A stretch of DNA of 64,000 nt from positions 186,001 through 250,000 of the forward strand of contig NZ_CP108101.1 in assembly GCF_036195325.1 (NCBI RefSeq). The letters are read 5' to 3'. A program made the position numbers and the translations under genes. Under the pieces are notes generated by a model. That model searched no databases and had not been told where the DNA came from. It worked only from the letters and a program-made list of their open reading frames with translations. The DNA comes from Streptomyces sp. NBC_00234 (GTDB taxonomy: Bacteria > Actinomycetota > Actinomycetes > Streptomycetales > Streptomycetaceae). Positions within the stretch are counted from its first letter, which is position 1; each line of letters opens with the position of its first letter. Below are positions 42,761 through 53,842 of the stretch, one piece after another.

Positions 42761-43951
42761 ATGCCCCTAGCACTCCTGGCCCTTGCCATCGGGGCCTTCG
42801 GGATCGGGACCACCGAGTTCGTGATCATGGGACTGCTGCCCGAGGTCGCCGGCGATTTCGGCGTCTCGGTCCCCACCGCCGGATACCTCGTCACGGGCTA
42901 CGCCCTCGGCGTCATGTTCGGCGCCCCCCTCATGACCGTCCTCGGCACCAAGATCACCCGTAAGCGGATGCTGATGCTGCTGATGGGCCTGTTCGTCGTC
43001 GGCAACGTGCTGTCCGCCGTCGCTCCGACGTTCGGCGTCATGCTGGCCGGCCGGGTGGTCTCATCGCTCGCTCACGGAGCCTTCTTCGGTATCGGTTCCG
43101 TCGTCGCGGCGGAGCTGGTGGCCCCGGAGAAGAAGGCCGGCGCCATTGCGACGATGTTCACCGGGCTGACCGTCGCCAACGTCGTCGGGGTCCCGCTGGG
43201 AACCTACGTCGGGCAGAGCGCCGGCTGGCGTGTCACGTTCCTCTTCGTGGCGGCTCTGGGACTCGTCGGCCTGGCCGGGATCGCCAAGCTGGTACCCGAC
43301 CTGCCCAAGCCCGAGGGCGTACGGCTGCGCCATGAGCTGAGCGCGTTCAAGAACGTGCAGGTCCTGCTCGCCATGGCGATGACCGTTCTCGGCTTCGGCG
43401 GAGTGTTCGCCGCCATCACCTACATCGCCCCGATGATGACGCACGTCACCGGCTACGCGGACTCTTCGGTGACCTGGCTGCTGGTGCTGTTCGGCCTGGG
43501 CATGGTCGCCGGGAACCTGATCGGCGGGAAGTTCGCCGACCGCAAGCTCATGCCGATGCTCTACACGGCGCTGGGCGGACTGGCCCTCGTGCTGGCCCTG
43601 TTCACGGTCGGCGCCCACGACAAGACAGCCGCCGCGGTGTCGGTGTTCCTGATCGGCGCCCTGGGCTTCGCCACCGTACCGCCGCTGCAGAAGCGCGTCC
43701 TGGACCATGCCCACGGTGCCCCCACCCTGGCTTCGGCCGTCAACATCGGAGCCTTCAACGCCGGCAACGCGCTGGCCGCCTGGCTCGGCGGCATGGTCAT
43801 CAGCGGCGGGCTCGGCTACACGTCCCCCAACTGGGTCGGCGCACTCCTGGCCGCCTCCGCCCTTGCCCTCGCCGTCCTGTCCAGCGCCCTGGAGAAGCGA
43901 GGGGCGGCGCACGAGACTACGGCGCCCCGGCAGCCCGTCGCCGTCCTCTGA
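42761..43951 (+). CDS. DHA1-type MFS transporter (AraJ/CmlR-like)
   Basis: A 396-residue, about 12-helix protein. It starts MPLALLALAIGAFGIGTTEF and continues VIMGLLPEVAGDFGVSVPTA, the signature of the AraJ/YdhP/chloramphenicol-efflux branch. Motif A is TVLGTKITRKRMLML, and the helix-5 motif is GLTVANVVGVPLGTYVGQSA. It exports sugars or drugs such as chloramphenicol in relatives. It leads a same-strand run with two aldo/keto reductases and an SRPBCC protein, so it may belong to a detoxification group. A 7-base arm pair around the stop (GAGGGGC/GCCCCTC) could end the transcript. Confidence 0.9.
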   Translation: MPLALLALAIGAFGIGTTEFVIMGLLPEVAGDFGVSVPTAGYLVTGYALGVMFGAPLMTVLGTKITRKRMLMLLMGLFVVGNVLSAVAPTFGVMLAGRVVSSLAHGAFFGIGSVVAAELVAPEKKAGAIATMFTGLTVANVVGVPLGTYVGQSAGWRVTFLFVAALGLVGLAGIAKLVPDLPKPEGVRLRHELSAFKNVQVLLAMAMTVLGFGGVFAAITYIAPMMTHVTGYADSSVTWLLVLFGLGMVAGNLIGGKFADRKLMPMLYTALGGLALVLALFTVGAHDKTAAAVSVFLIGALGFATVPPLQKRVLDHAHGAPTLASAVNIGAFNAGNALAAWLGGMVISGGLGYTSPNWVGALLAASALALAVLSSALEKRGAAHETTAPRQPVAVL

Positions 43952-44049
43952 GGGGCATTTCCCTCGGCATCGCCCCTCCACGCCCCCCGGGTCTTCCCTT
44001 CCTCGCATCACCGGATTTCACCCGCATCACCCCCGCAAGGAGACACAGC

Positions 44050-44874
44050 ATGACCTCCATCCCCCACATCACCCTCAACAACGGCGTCGACATGCCGCAG
44101 CTGGGATTCGGCGTCTTCCAGGTCCCCGACGAGGAGACCACCGCCGCCGTGAGCACAGCCCTCGCGGCCGGCTACCGCAGCATCGACACCGCCGCGATCT
44201 ACGGCAACGAGCGCGGCGTCGGCCGCGCGATCGCCGACTCCGGCATCAGCCGGGACGAGCTGTTCGTGACCACCAAGCTGTGGAACGCCGACCAGGGCTA
44301 CGACAGCACCCTCACCGCGTTCGACGCCTCCCTGGACAAGCTCGGTCTCGACCACGTCGACCTCTACCTGATCCACTGGCCCACCCCGGCCCGCGACCTG
44401 TACACCGACACCTGGCGCGCCCTCGAAAAGCTGGTGGCCGACGGGCGCACCCGAGCGATAGGCGTCTCCAACTTCCAGCCCGACCACCTCCAGCGCCTCC
44501 TGGACCACACCGGAACCGTGCCGGCCGTCAACCAGGTCGAGCTGCACCCGGGGCTGCAGCAGAAGGAGCTGCGCGACTTCCACGCCCTGCACGGCGTCGT
44601 CACCGAGGCATGGAGCCCGCTCGCCCAGGGCGCACTGCTCAAGGACGAGGTGATCACGTCCGTCGCCGCCCGTCACGGCGTCACACCCGCGCAGGTCGTC
44701 CTGCGCTGGCACCTGCAGATCGGGAACGTGGTCATCCCCAAGTCCGTGACCCCGCAGCGCATCCGCCAGAACCTCGACGTCTTCGGCTTCGCGCTGACGG
44801 ATGCCGACATCGAGGCCATCACCTCGCTCGACAGCGGCCTGCGCACCGGCCCCGATCCCGACACGCTCAACTGA
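44050..44874 (+). CDS. Aldo/keto reductase (2,5-diketo-D-gluconate reductase-like)
   Basis: A 274-residue AKR with the full tetrad: Asp46 and Tyr51 (SIDTAAIYGNE), Lys76 (VTTKLWNADQG) and His109 (YLIHWPTP). NADPH-binding parts are GVSNFQPDHLQRLL, VNQVELHPGLQQ and VIPKSVTPQRIRQNLDVFGF. It reduces aldehydes and ketones with NADPH. AAGGAG lies ten bases before ATG 44050. It is 98 bases after the MFS gene, and a strong hairpin follows. Confidence 0.92.
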   Translation: MTSIPHITLNNGVDMPQLGFGVFQVPDEETTAAVSTALAAGYRSIDTAAIYGNERGVGRAIADSGISRDELFVTTKLWNADQGYDSTLTAFDASLDKLGLDHVDLYLIHWPTPARDLYTDTWRALEKLVADGRTRAIGVSNFQPDHLQRLLDHTGTVPAVNQVELHPGLQQKELRDFHALHGVVTEAWSPLAQGALLKDEVITSVAARHGVTPAQVVLRWHLQIGNVVIPKSVTPQRIRQNLDVFGFALTDADIEAITSLDSGLRTGPDPDTLN

Positions 44875-44883
44875 CCTCGGCTG

Positions 44884-44916
44884 TTCCCGGCGGGCCCGCC
44901 CCGGGCCCGCCGGGAA
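44884..44916 (+). terminator. Terminator after the first aldo/keto reductase
   Basis: TTCCCGGCGGGCCCG pairs perfectly with CGGGCCCGCCGGGAA around a CCC loop (15-base stem), ten bases after the stop. Confidence 0.85.
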
Positions 44917-44989
44917 GGGCGGCGAGAAGGCCGCCGCGTACCTCCTTCCCCCCTTCCCCCCCCCACCCTTCGAACGTCAGGACACCCTC

Positions 44990-46000
44990 ATGAGCCTTGG
45001 ACACCTGCTCCCCTCCCCCCTCGGATTCGGCACGGCCCCGCTGGGCAACATGTTCCGCGCCATCCCCGACGACGAGGCCACGGCCACGGTCGAGGCCGCT
45101 TGGAACCACGGAATCCGTTACTTCGACACGGCACCGTTCTACGGTGCGGGCCTGTCCGAGATCCGGCTCGGCACCGTCCTGTCGCAGCACCACCGCGACA
45201 GCTACGTCCTGAGCACCAAGGTCGGCCGCGTCGTCCTGGACGAGGTGGAGGACCCGGCTGCCCGGCAACTGGGCGAGAAGGGCGGCCTCTTCGAGCACGG
45301 CCGCCCGAACCGGATGGTGAACGACTACACGGCGGACGCCACCCTGCGTTCCATCGAGGACAGCCTCAAGCGGCTCAACACGGACCGGCTGGACATCGTG
45401 TGGGTTCACGACGTGGCACAGGACTTCTACGGCGACGCGTGGCTGGCCATGTACGAGAGCGCCCGGACCGGCGCCTTCCGCGTCCTGGAGGGACTGCGGG
45501 AGGAAGGCGTCATCAAGGCATGGGGGCTGGGCGTCAACCGGGTCGAGCCCCTGGAGCTGACCCTGGACCTCGACGAGCCGAAGCCGGACGCGTTCCTGCT
45601 CGCCGGCCGCTACACCCTCCTCGACCACGACCGCGCCCTGCAGCGGCTGCTGCCGGCCGCCGCCGCCCAGAACGTCGACATCGTCGTCGGCGGACCGTAC
45701 AGCTCGGGCATCCTCGCCGGCGGACAGCACTTCGAGTACCAGAAGGCCCCTGCGGACATCGTCGCCAAGGTGGAGCGCATCAAGGCGCTCGCCCGGACGC
45801 ACGGCGTGGGGATCAAGGCAGCCGCTCTGCAGTTCTCCCTGGCTCATCCCGCCACCGTGGCGGCGATTCCCGGCGCCACCAGGCCGAGCCGCATCGCCGA
45901 GGACACCGCCGCGCTCACCGAGTCGGTACCCGCGGAGTTCTGGGCGGCGCTGCGCGAGGAGCGGCTGATCGCTCCCGACGCCCCCGTCCCGACCGCCTGA
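44990..46000 (+). CDS. Aldo/keto reductase (D-threo-aldose/L-fucose dehydrogenase type)
   Basis: A 336-residue AKR of the longer sugar-dehydrogenase branch. Tetrad residues lie in RYFDTAPFYGAGLSE (Asp, Tyr), VLSTKVGRVVLDE (Lys) and DIVWVHDVAQDF (His). The cofactor tail is AAIPGATRPSRIAEDTAALT. This branch oxidises L-fucose, D-arabinose or pyridoxal with NAD(P). The ATG at 44990 is preceded by a long C tract (about 44948-44962) and no clear Shine-Dalgarno, so translation efficiency is uncertain. It follows the hairpin of the first AKR. Confidence 0.9.
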   Translation: MSLGHLLPSPLGFGTAPLGNMFRAIPDDEATATVEAAWNHGIRYFDTAPFYGAGLSEIRLGTVLSQHHRDSYVLSTKVGRVVLDEVEDPAARQLGEKGGLFEHGRPNRMVNDYTADATLRSIEDSLKRLNTDRLDIVWVHDVAQDFYGDAWLAMYESARTGAFRVLEGLREEGVIKAWGLGVNRVEPLELTLDLDEPKPDAFLLAGRYTLLDHDRALQRLLPAAAAQNVDIVVGGPYSSGILAGGQHFEYQKAPADIVAKVERIKALARTHGVGIKAAALQFSLAHPATVAAIPGATRPSRIAEDTAALTESVPAEFWAALREERLIAPDAPVPTA

Positions 46001-46046
46001 CCCGCACCCGCCCCGCATCCACCTCGGCCCACCCCAGGAGACACCC

Positions 46047-46463
46047 ATGGCTTCCACCGTCGCGTCCATCCGACTCCCCCGGTCGGCGGACCAGGTCTGG
46101 CAACTGATCGGCGGATTCGACTCGTTGCCCGACTGGCTCCCGTACATCCCGTCCAGCCGGCTCAGCGAGGGTGGCCGGGTCCGCAGCCTCACCAACCAGG
46201 AGGGCGGCGTCATCGTCGAACGCCTCGAATCCTTCGACAACACCGCCCGCACGTACACCTACTCCATCCTCCGGGCGCCCTTCCCCGTCGCGGACTACCG
46301 CTCCACACTCGCGGTGCACGAACTGCCGGGCGGAACAGGGGCGCGGGTGGAGTGGTCCGGAACGTTCACTCCTGTCGGTGTCGGCGGCGAGGAGGCGATC
46401 TCCCTCTTCCACGCGATCTACACCGACGGGCTCACCGCGCTCGAGGCCACGCTCACGACCTGA
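46047..46463 (+). CDS. SRPBCC (START-like) family protein
   Basis: A 138-residue protein beginning ASIRLPRSADQVWQLIGGFD and SLPDWLPYIPSSRLSEGGRV, the polyketide-cyclase-2/SRPBCC pattern with a hydrophobic ligand cavity. It ends FHAIYTDGLTALEATL, the long C-terminal helix. AGGAG lies just before ATG 46047. It probably binds or transforms a small hydrophobic compound, and it closes the MFS-AKR-AKR group 46 bases after the second reductase. Confidence 0.87.
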   Translation: MASTVASIRLPRSADQVWQLIGGFDSLPDWLPYIPSSRLSEGGRVRSLTNQEGGVIVERLESFDNTARTYTYSILRAPFPVADYRSTLAVHELPGGTGARVEWSGTFTPVGVGGEEAISLFHAIYTDGLTALEATLTT

Positions 46464-46532
46464 CCGGCCGGCAGGTCCGGCCCACGGGGCTCGGCCTCGT
46501 CGTCTACCCTCGTCCCGGTCGAGGGGGTGGGG

Positions 46533-46952
46533 ATGGAGCAGCCGGTCATCGAATCCGTCAGGTACTCCGCCGTGTGCCAGGACTGCGGTGCGGAGCTGGA
46601 GTGCTGGGGAACTCACGCCCTGGTGTACGGCGAGTTGCGATGGGACGTCGAGTCAGCCTGTTCCGCCTGCGGAAGTGCGCTGGCCGCGTGCGGTGGTGAC
46701 CTGCCGGTCGAACGGAGGGATCAGATCCTCGCCGAGTACGGGCCCGCACGGCTCCAGGTGAGCAGTCCGCCGACGAAGAACGTCGTCGTCATGCGGGTGC
46801 TGCGGGCCGAGCTCGGCATTGACCTGATGAGCGCCAAGACCGTGTTGCACCGGGTGCTGGACGGTGACCACTCAGGAACGCTCCCCGAAATGGAACACCT
46901 GGCCCGCACCCTCCGGAAGTCCGGCATCGCCGCCGCGGCCGTGCGCCCTTGA
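46533..46952 (+). CDS. Zinc-ribbon protein with L7/L12-like C-terminus
   Basis: A 139-residue protein of unknown role. ATG 46533 is preferred because GAGGGGG sits five bases upstream; GTG 46527 would overlap that site. The N-terminus has two CxxC knuckles (Cys15/18 in VCQDCGAE, Cys43/46 in SACSACGS) that can hold zinc. The C-terminus (VVMRVLRAELGIDLMSAKTV, LHRVLDGDHSGTLPEMEHLA) resembles the ribosomal L7/L12 C-terminal fold found in small actinobacterial proteins. The pairing suggests a protein-protein or ribosome-linked adapter, but this is inference. Confidence 0.65.
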   Translation: MEQPVIESVRYSAVCQDCGAELECWGTHALVYGELRWDVESACSACGSALAACGGDLPVERRDQILAEYGPARLQVSSPPTKNVVVMRVLRAELGIDLMSAKTVLHRVLDGDHSGTLPEMEHLARTLRKSGIAAAAVRP

Positions 46953-47129
46953 AAGGCAACGCCGTCCGAGGATTCACGCCAGGGCATCTGCCAACACGGT
47001 GAGCCCTGCCTCCTCATGCCATTCACGGCACGGGTATCCATCACCTCTGCGTTAGGTTGCGGGCAATCCGCCCGTCCGGCGGCCCGTCTTCCTGTCCACA
47101 CCGGAATGAGCGCAGAGGAGAGGTCCGGC

Positions 47130-47876
47130 ATGCGGATCGCAGTAGCAGGCGGAACCGGGGTGGTCGGACGGTACGTGGTCGAGGAACTGGCCGCGGCCGG
47201 TCACGAGCCCGTGGTGCTGGCACGTTCACGAGGCGTGGACCTGGTCTCGGGTGCCGGGCTCGACGCGGCGATGCAGGACGTGGTGGCGGTCGTCGACGTG
47301 AGCAACAGGGCGACCACGAGCGGCAAGAAGGCGTGCGCGTTCTTCCGGACCGCCGGCCGTAATCTCCTGGGATCCGGAGCGCGGGCCGGGGTCCGCCACC
47401 ACGTCGCGTTGTCCATCGTCGGAATCGACCGGGTCGACTTCGGCTACTACCGGGGGAAACTGGTCCAGGAGGACGTGGTGACGAACGGTCCGACCCCGTG
47501 GACCGTCTTGCGTGCCACGCAGTTCCACGAGCTCGCGGAGCAGACGCTCGACCGGGTGCCGAAACCGTTCGCCGTCGTGCCCCGCATGCGGACGCAGCCG
47601 ATCGCGGCCCGCGAGGTCGCCCAGCACCTCGCGCAGCTCGTCGTGGCCCCGGCGCAGGGCAGGGCCGCCGACCTCGCCGGACCGCAGGTCGAGCAGTTCG
47701 TCGACATGGCGCGCCGCGTGCTGCGGGCCCGGCACGAGCGCCGCCTGCTGGTGCCGGTCACTCTCCCCGGCGCCACGGGTGCGGCCATGAAGGGCGACGG
47801 TCTGCTGCCGACCGGGCCGGGGCCGCGGGGCCGCCAGACCTTCGAGGAATGGCTTGCCCACCACGGCGATCAGTAG
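47130..47876 (+). CDS. NmrA-like atypical SDR protein
   Basis: A 248-residue protein with N-terminal MRIAVAGGTGVVGRYVVEEL, a GGxGxxG NAD(P) loop. The rest follows the NmrA/atypical-SDR plan: VVAVVDVSNRATTSGKKACA, HHVALSIVGIDRVDFGYYRG (a YxxxK-like pair) and PWTVLRATQFHELAEQ. Such proteins bind NADP and act as redox sensors or reductases. GAGGAG lies nine bases before ATG 47130; an ATG 24 bases earlier lacks a ribosome site. Confidence 0.85.
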   Translation: MRIAVAGGTGVVGRYVVEELAAAGHEPVVLARSRGVDLVSGAGLDAAMQDVVAVVDVSNRATTSGKKACAFFRTAGRNLLGSGARAGVRHHVALSIVGIDRVDFGYYRGKLVQEDVVTNGPTPWTVLRATQFHELAEQTLDRVPKPFAVVPRMRTQPIAAREVAQHLAQLVVAPAQGRAADLAGPQVEQFVDMARRVLRARHERRLLVPVTLPGATGAAMKGDGLLPTGPGPRGRQTFEEWLAHHGDQ

Positions 47877-48015
47877 GTGCTCCGGGCGCCTCGACCGAGC
47901 AGCGGGGCGAGCTGCGGGCCGAGCAGCGGAAGCGGTGTGAAATTCCCTCGCGCCCGCACGACACTTCTGATGTGGTGATCGCTCCGTGGTAGGTGAACAT
48001 GTGAGGGGGCGGCCC

Positions 48016-48459
48016 GTGGCAGGCGACGGATGCATCTTCTGTTCGGTGGTGCACGGTCGGGCGGACGCCAGCATCGTCCACGAGGACGATTCGGTGATCG
48101 CCTTCATGGATCTCCAGCCCGTCAATCCGGGCCACGTGCTGGTCGTTCCCAAGACGCACGCGGTGGGGCTCGAGGATCTTCCGGAGGACGTCGGTGTCCA
48201 CGTCTGGAAGGTGGCGCACCGTCTGGGGCGGGCCCTGCGCCGGTCGGGTCTGCGGTGCGAGGGCGTCAACCTGCTGCTCGCGGACGGCGAAGCGGCCTTC
48301 CAGGAGGTCTTCCACGTGCACCTGCATGTCTTCCCCCGCTTCACCGGTGACCCCTTCCGCATCAGTGCCGACTGGCGCGTGCAGGAAAGGAAGCAGCTCG
48401 ACGAGACGTCGGCCGCTCTCCGTAGCGGTCTCGCCGTCTTGGACACCTCTCAGTCCTGA
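48016..48459 (+). CDS. HIT family hydrolase
   Basis: A 147-residue histidine-triad protein. It starts VAGDGCIFCSVVHGR with the Zn-type CxxC (Cys6, Cys9). The body reads FMDLQPVNPGHVLVVPKTHA and the triad is HVHLHVFPR (His100, His102, His104). It hydrolyses nucleotide phosphoramidates or dinucleoside polyphosphates. GTG 48016 has GAGGGGG six bases upstream; earlier GTG codons at 47986 and 48001 lack this spacing. Confidence 0.88.
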   Translation: MAGDGCIFCSVVHGRADASIVHEDDSVIAFMDLQPVNPGHVLVVPKTHAVGLEDLPEDVGVHVWKVAHRLGRALRRSGLRCEGVNLLLADGEAAFQEVFHVHLHVFPRFTGDPFRISADWRVQERKQLDETSAALRSGLAVLDTSQS

Positions 48460-48507
48460 CGTCGACTGCCCGGCTTCTGGGAACCCACCCCAACTCGGCC
48501 GTACTCA

Positions 48508-48536
48508 TTGACAGTCATCCGATGTATCCATAACTT
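48508..48536 (+). promoter_or_regulatory. Promoter of the beta-helix/PDZ gene
   Basis: TTGACA (48508-48513), a 17-base spacer and TAACTT (48531-48536) form one of the best sigma70 promoters in the window. The spacer contains the left arm of a long inverted repeat, so the promoter is probably repressed. Confidence 0.75.
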
Positions 48537-48586
48537 CCCAGCAGACCTCCTCTGCTTTTCGCTTGAAGTCCATGCATACATCGGAT
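48517..48586. promoter_or_regulatory. Paired operator arms ATCCGATGTAT / ATACATCGGAT
   Basis: Perfect 11-base arms at 48517-48527 and 48576-48586 face each other across 48 bases. Each arm is itself nearly palindromic (TCATCCGATGT and ACATCGGATTA, close to ACATC-S-GATGT). One lies between the -35 and -10 boxes and one just before the start codon. Two repressor sites that could loop are the simplest reading. Confidence 0.7.
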
Positions 48587-48602
48587 TACTTCAGGAGTGC
48601 TA

Positions 48603-51443
48603 GTGAACGGGACGTCAGAGCCGCACCACAGAACACATGCCACCGCTCCCCGGCCGACCGTACGGGCCGTCACCTTCGTGACCGCCTGCGCGCTCGGGGC
48701 GGGCCTCGCTCTCGTCGCGGTCCCGCCCGCGGCGTCGGCCGCGACCGGGAGTGCGACCATTCATGTCGATCCGTCAGGCAGGGACGCGGGCCGTGGCACC
48801 GCGGCCCGCCCCTTCCGTACGCTGGAACACGCTCAGAAGGCCGCCCGGGACGTCGCGAAGCTCGGAACGCGTCCCGTCCAGGTCGTCGTGCACGGGGGCG
48901 TCTACCACCTCCCGGCCCCGCTGACGTTCACCTCCGCGGACTCCGGCACCGCCGACGCGCCCGTCCGCTACAGCGCCGCTCCTGGCGAGCGGCCCGTCCT
49001 CAGCGGCGGCCGGTCGCTCGCACCGAACTGGGTGCCGTACGCGGACGGGATACAGGTCGCCGACATCGGGAGCGGGCTCGACTTCGACGGGCTCTTCCTC
49101 GACGGCGTACGCCAGACGCTGGCCCGCTATCCCGACGTCGACCCGAAGACCGCCATTCTCGGTGGGTACGCGGCCGACGCGCTGTCCCCTCAGCGGGTGG
49201 CCCGCTGGAAGAACCCGACGACCGCCCTCGTCCGCGGCCTCCACAACGGCATGTGGGGCGGCAACTCCTTCAAGGTGACCGGCGTGGACGCCGACGGCAG
49301 CCCCACCCTCCGATGGGTGGGCGACAACAACCGGGGAAGCGGTCTGCACGCCACGTACCGCATGGTCGAGAACGTCTTCGAGGAACTGGACGCGCCCGGC
49401 GAGTGGTTCTACGACAAGCCGGCGGGCAAGCTCTACGTCCTCCCGCCCCAGGGCGCCGACCTCACGACGGCGAAGGTGGAGACGGCGGAGCAGGACGAAC
49501 TGATCCGCGTCGAAGGCAAGGATGCGGCCACGCCGGTTCACCACCTCACGTTCGACGGCCTGACCTACACGCGCACCCACCGCACGCTCTTCGACCAGCC
49601 CTACGAGAAACTCCAGCTCGGCGACTGGGCCATCGCCCGCGCCGGCGCCGTCCACCTCAAGAACACCGAGGACGTGACGGTCAGCGGCTCACTCTTCGAC
49701 CAACTGGGCGGCAACGGCGTCTTCGTCGACGGCTACAACAGTCGTACCACCGTGTCCGGGAACGAGTTCAGCCGTTCCGGTGCGACCGATGTGGCCGTCA
49801 TCGGCAGCAGGGACGCGGTACGCGAACCCTCGACCTGGGACGCGATGCGTACCAGCATCACGGACACCACACCGGGTCCGCAGTCGGAGAACTACCCGCG
49901 CGACATCGCCGTCCGTGACAACTACATGCACGACAACGGGCAGTTCGAGAAGCAGACCTCGGGCGTCCAGATCTCGATGAGCCGTCGGGTCACCGTGGAC
50001 GGCAACACCATCCACGACGGCCCGCGCGCCTGCGTCGACATCAACGACGGTACGTGGGGCGGCCACGTCATCGAGAACAACGACATCTTCAACTGCGTCA
50101 AGGAGACGTCCGACCACGGGCCGGTCAACGCCTGGGGACGCGACCGCTTCTGGCCGCTGGCCGCGGACGACGCCACGAAGAAGTCGTACGCCAAGCTCGA
50201 CGCGGACACCACCGTCATCCGGCACAACCGGATCCGGCACTCCGAGCACTGGGACATCGATCTCGACGACGGCTCGTCGAACTTCCTGGTCGAGAACAAC
50301 CTCCTGCTCAACGGCGGTGTCAAGCTCCGCGAAGGCTTCCACCGCACCGTCCGCAACAACATCTTCGTCAACGGCGGCGGGCACTTCCACGTCTGGTACG
50401 CCGACAGCGGTGACGTGGTGGAGAAGAACCTCTTCATCACCGGCGACCCCTACGACCTGATCCAGGTCGACATGGCGCGCAGCAGGCCCCGCATCGACAA
50501 CAACCTCTTCTGGAACGACGGCAAGGCCGTCCCCGACATCGACGCCACCTGGCGAGCGAAGGGGCTGGACACCCACTCGGTGGTCGCCGACCCGAAGTTC
50601 ACCGGAACCAGCCCCTTCACCGACCGGGCCAAGCTCGACTACACCGTCGCCCCCGACTCCCCCGCCCTGGCCCTGGGCTTCACCAACATTCCGATGACCG
50701 GCTTCGGCAGGGCGGGCTCCCCGACTCCGCCTCCGCTGGAGTGGCGTCTGCCCGCCACCCAGGACACCATGGACGCGCTGTCCGAGCCGCTGTTGGGGGC
50801 GCGGATCACCCGGATCTACTCGGACGAGATCAAGTCGTCCACCGGCCTCACCGACACCGACGGGCTCTACGTGCAGAGTGCGCCCGACACCTCCGACGCC
50901 TACCGGCAGGGACTGCGGGGCAATGACGTCGTCCGGGAAATCGACGGCCGGCCCGTCACGGATCGCAACAGCTTCTGGACCGCCTGGAACAGTACGGCGC
51001 CCGGTGGCCAGGTGACCCTGAAGATCTGGCGCAACCAGGCCGCCACGCAGCTCACCCTGCGCCGTCCCGACGACGGCGAGCAGCTCAACAACACGTCCGG
51101 TGTGGTCTACGCCGGCTCCGGCTGGGACTGGAAGAACGCTTCCCGGGGCGGCGGGGGCGGCTACCTCGACGACGTCCACGCCACTCAGACACCGGGCGAC
51201 TCCTTCGAGCTGGCCTTCAACGGCACGGCGATCGACGTCATCACCCAGGTCAACACCGACGAGGGCGAGGTGGACCTCTATCTGGACGGCGCACTCGTGG
51301 CCACGATCGACAACCACAACGACACCCGTGTCCATCAGAAGACCGTGTTCAGCACGTCGGGCCTCAGCCCTGGTGTGCACACGCTCAAGGGCGTCATGAA
51401 GACCGGTTCGTACTTCATCGTGGACAGCTTCAGGACGCGCTGA
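48603..51443 (+). CDS. Secreted right-handed beta-helix protein with PDZ domain
   Basis: A 946-residue exported protein. GTG 48603 follows AGGAG and gives a signal peptide ending VAVPPAASAATG. The mature N-terminus (IHVDPSGRDAGRGTAARPFR, TLEHAQKAARD) is the start typical of parallel beta-helix polysaccharide enzymes. Helix rungs such as GGNGVFVDGYNSRTTVSGNE and RACVDINDGTWGGHVIENND run to about residue 690. A PDZ-like segment follows (about 735-820; YRQGLRGNDVVREIDGRPVT), then a C-terminal beta domain. It probably cleaves or binds an extracellular glycan. No catalytic residues could be assigned, and the exact family is unknown. It is convergent with an MFS gene. Confidence 0.8.
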   Translation: MNGTSEPHHRTHATAPRPTVRAVTFVTACALGAGLALVAVPPAASAATGSATIHVDPSGRDAGRGTAARPFRTLEHAQKAARDVAKLGTRPVQVVVHGGVYHLPAPLTFTSADSGTADAPVRYSAAPGERPVLSGGRSLAPNWVPYADGIQVADIGSGLDFDGLFLDGVRQTLARYPDVDPKTAILGGYAADALSPQRVARWKNPTTALVRGLHNGMWGGNSFKVTGVDADGSPTLRWVGDNNRGSGLHATYRMVENVFEELDAPGEWFYDKPAGKLYVLPPQGADLTTAKVETAEQDELIRVEGKDAATPVHHLTFDGLTYTRTHRTLFDQPYEKLQLGDWAIARAGAVHLKNTEDVTVSGSLFDQLGGNGVFVDGYNSRTTVSGNEFSRSGATDVAVIGSRDAVREPSTWDAMRTSITDTTPGPQSENYPRDIAVRDNYMHDNGQFEKQTSGVQISMSRRVTVDGNTIHDGPRACVDINDGTWGGHVIENNDIFNCVKETSDHGPVNAWGRDRFWPLAADDATKKSYAKLDADTTVIRHNRIRHSEHWDIDLDDGSSNFLVENNLLLNGGVKLREGFHRTVRNNIFVNGGGHFHVWYADSGDVVEKNLFITGDPYDLIQVDMARSRPRIDNNLFWNDGKAVPDIDATWRAKGLDTHSVVADPKFTGTSPFTDRAKLDYTVAPDSPALALGFTNIPMTGFGRAGSPTPPPLEWRLPATQDTMDALSEPLLGARITRIYSDEIKSSTGLTDTDGLYVQSAPDTSDAYRQGLRGNDVVREIDGRPVTDRNSFWTAWNSTAPGGQVTLKIWRNQAATQLTLRRPDDGEQLNNTSGVVYAGSGWDWKNASRGGGGGYLDDVHATQTPGDSFELAFNGTAIDVITQVNTDEGEVDLYLDGALVATIDNHNDTRVHQKTVFSTSGLSPGVHTLKGVMKTGSYFIVDSFRTR

Positions 51444-51451
51444 CCGGCGGT

Positions 51452-51487
51452 CGGGCAGGCTCCCGGCCGGAGCCGGGGGCCTGCCCG
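51452..51487. terminator. Bidirectional hairpin between beta-helix and MFS genes
   Basis: CGGGCAGGC (51452-51460) with GCCTGCCCG (51479-51487), and CCCGGC with GCCGGG inside, give a 16-pair stem with one T-G pair and a CGGA loop. It lies between convergent genes and can serve both. Confidence 0.8.
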
Positions 51488-51527
51488 GCCGATCGTGTCG
51501 GCAGCGCCGCCGTGTGCGTACGAGGGC

Positions 51528-53779
<2,252 letters not shown>

Positions 53780-53842
53780 TCCCGAACCCGTGGGGATGCC
53801 GTCGGGGTCCGGACCCGGCGCCGACGGCACCCCCACGGTTCT

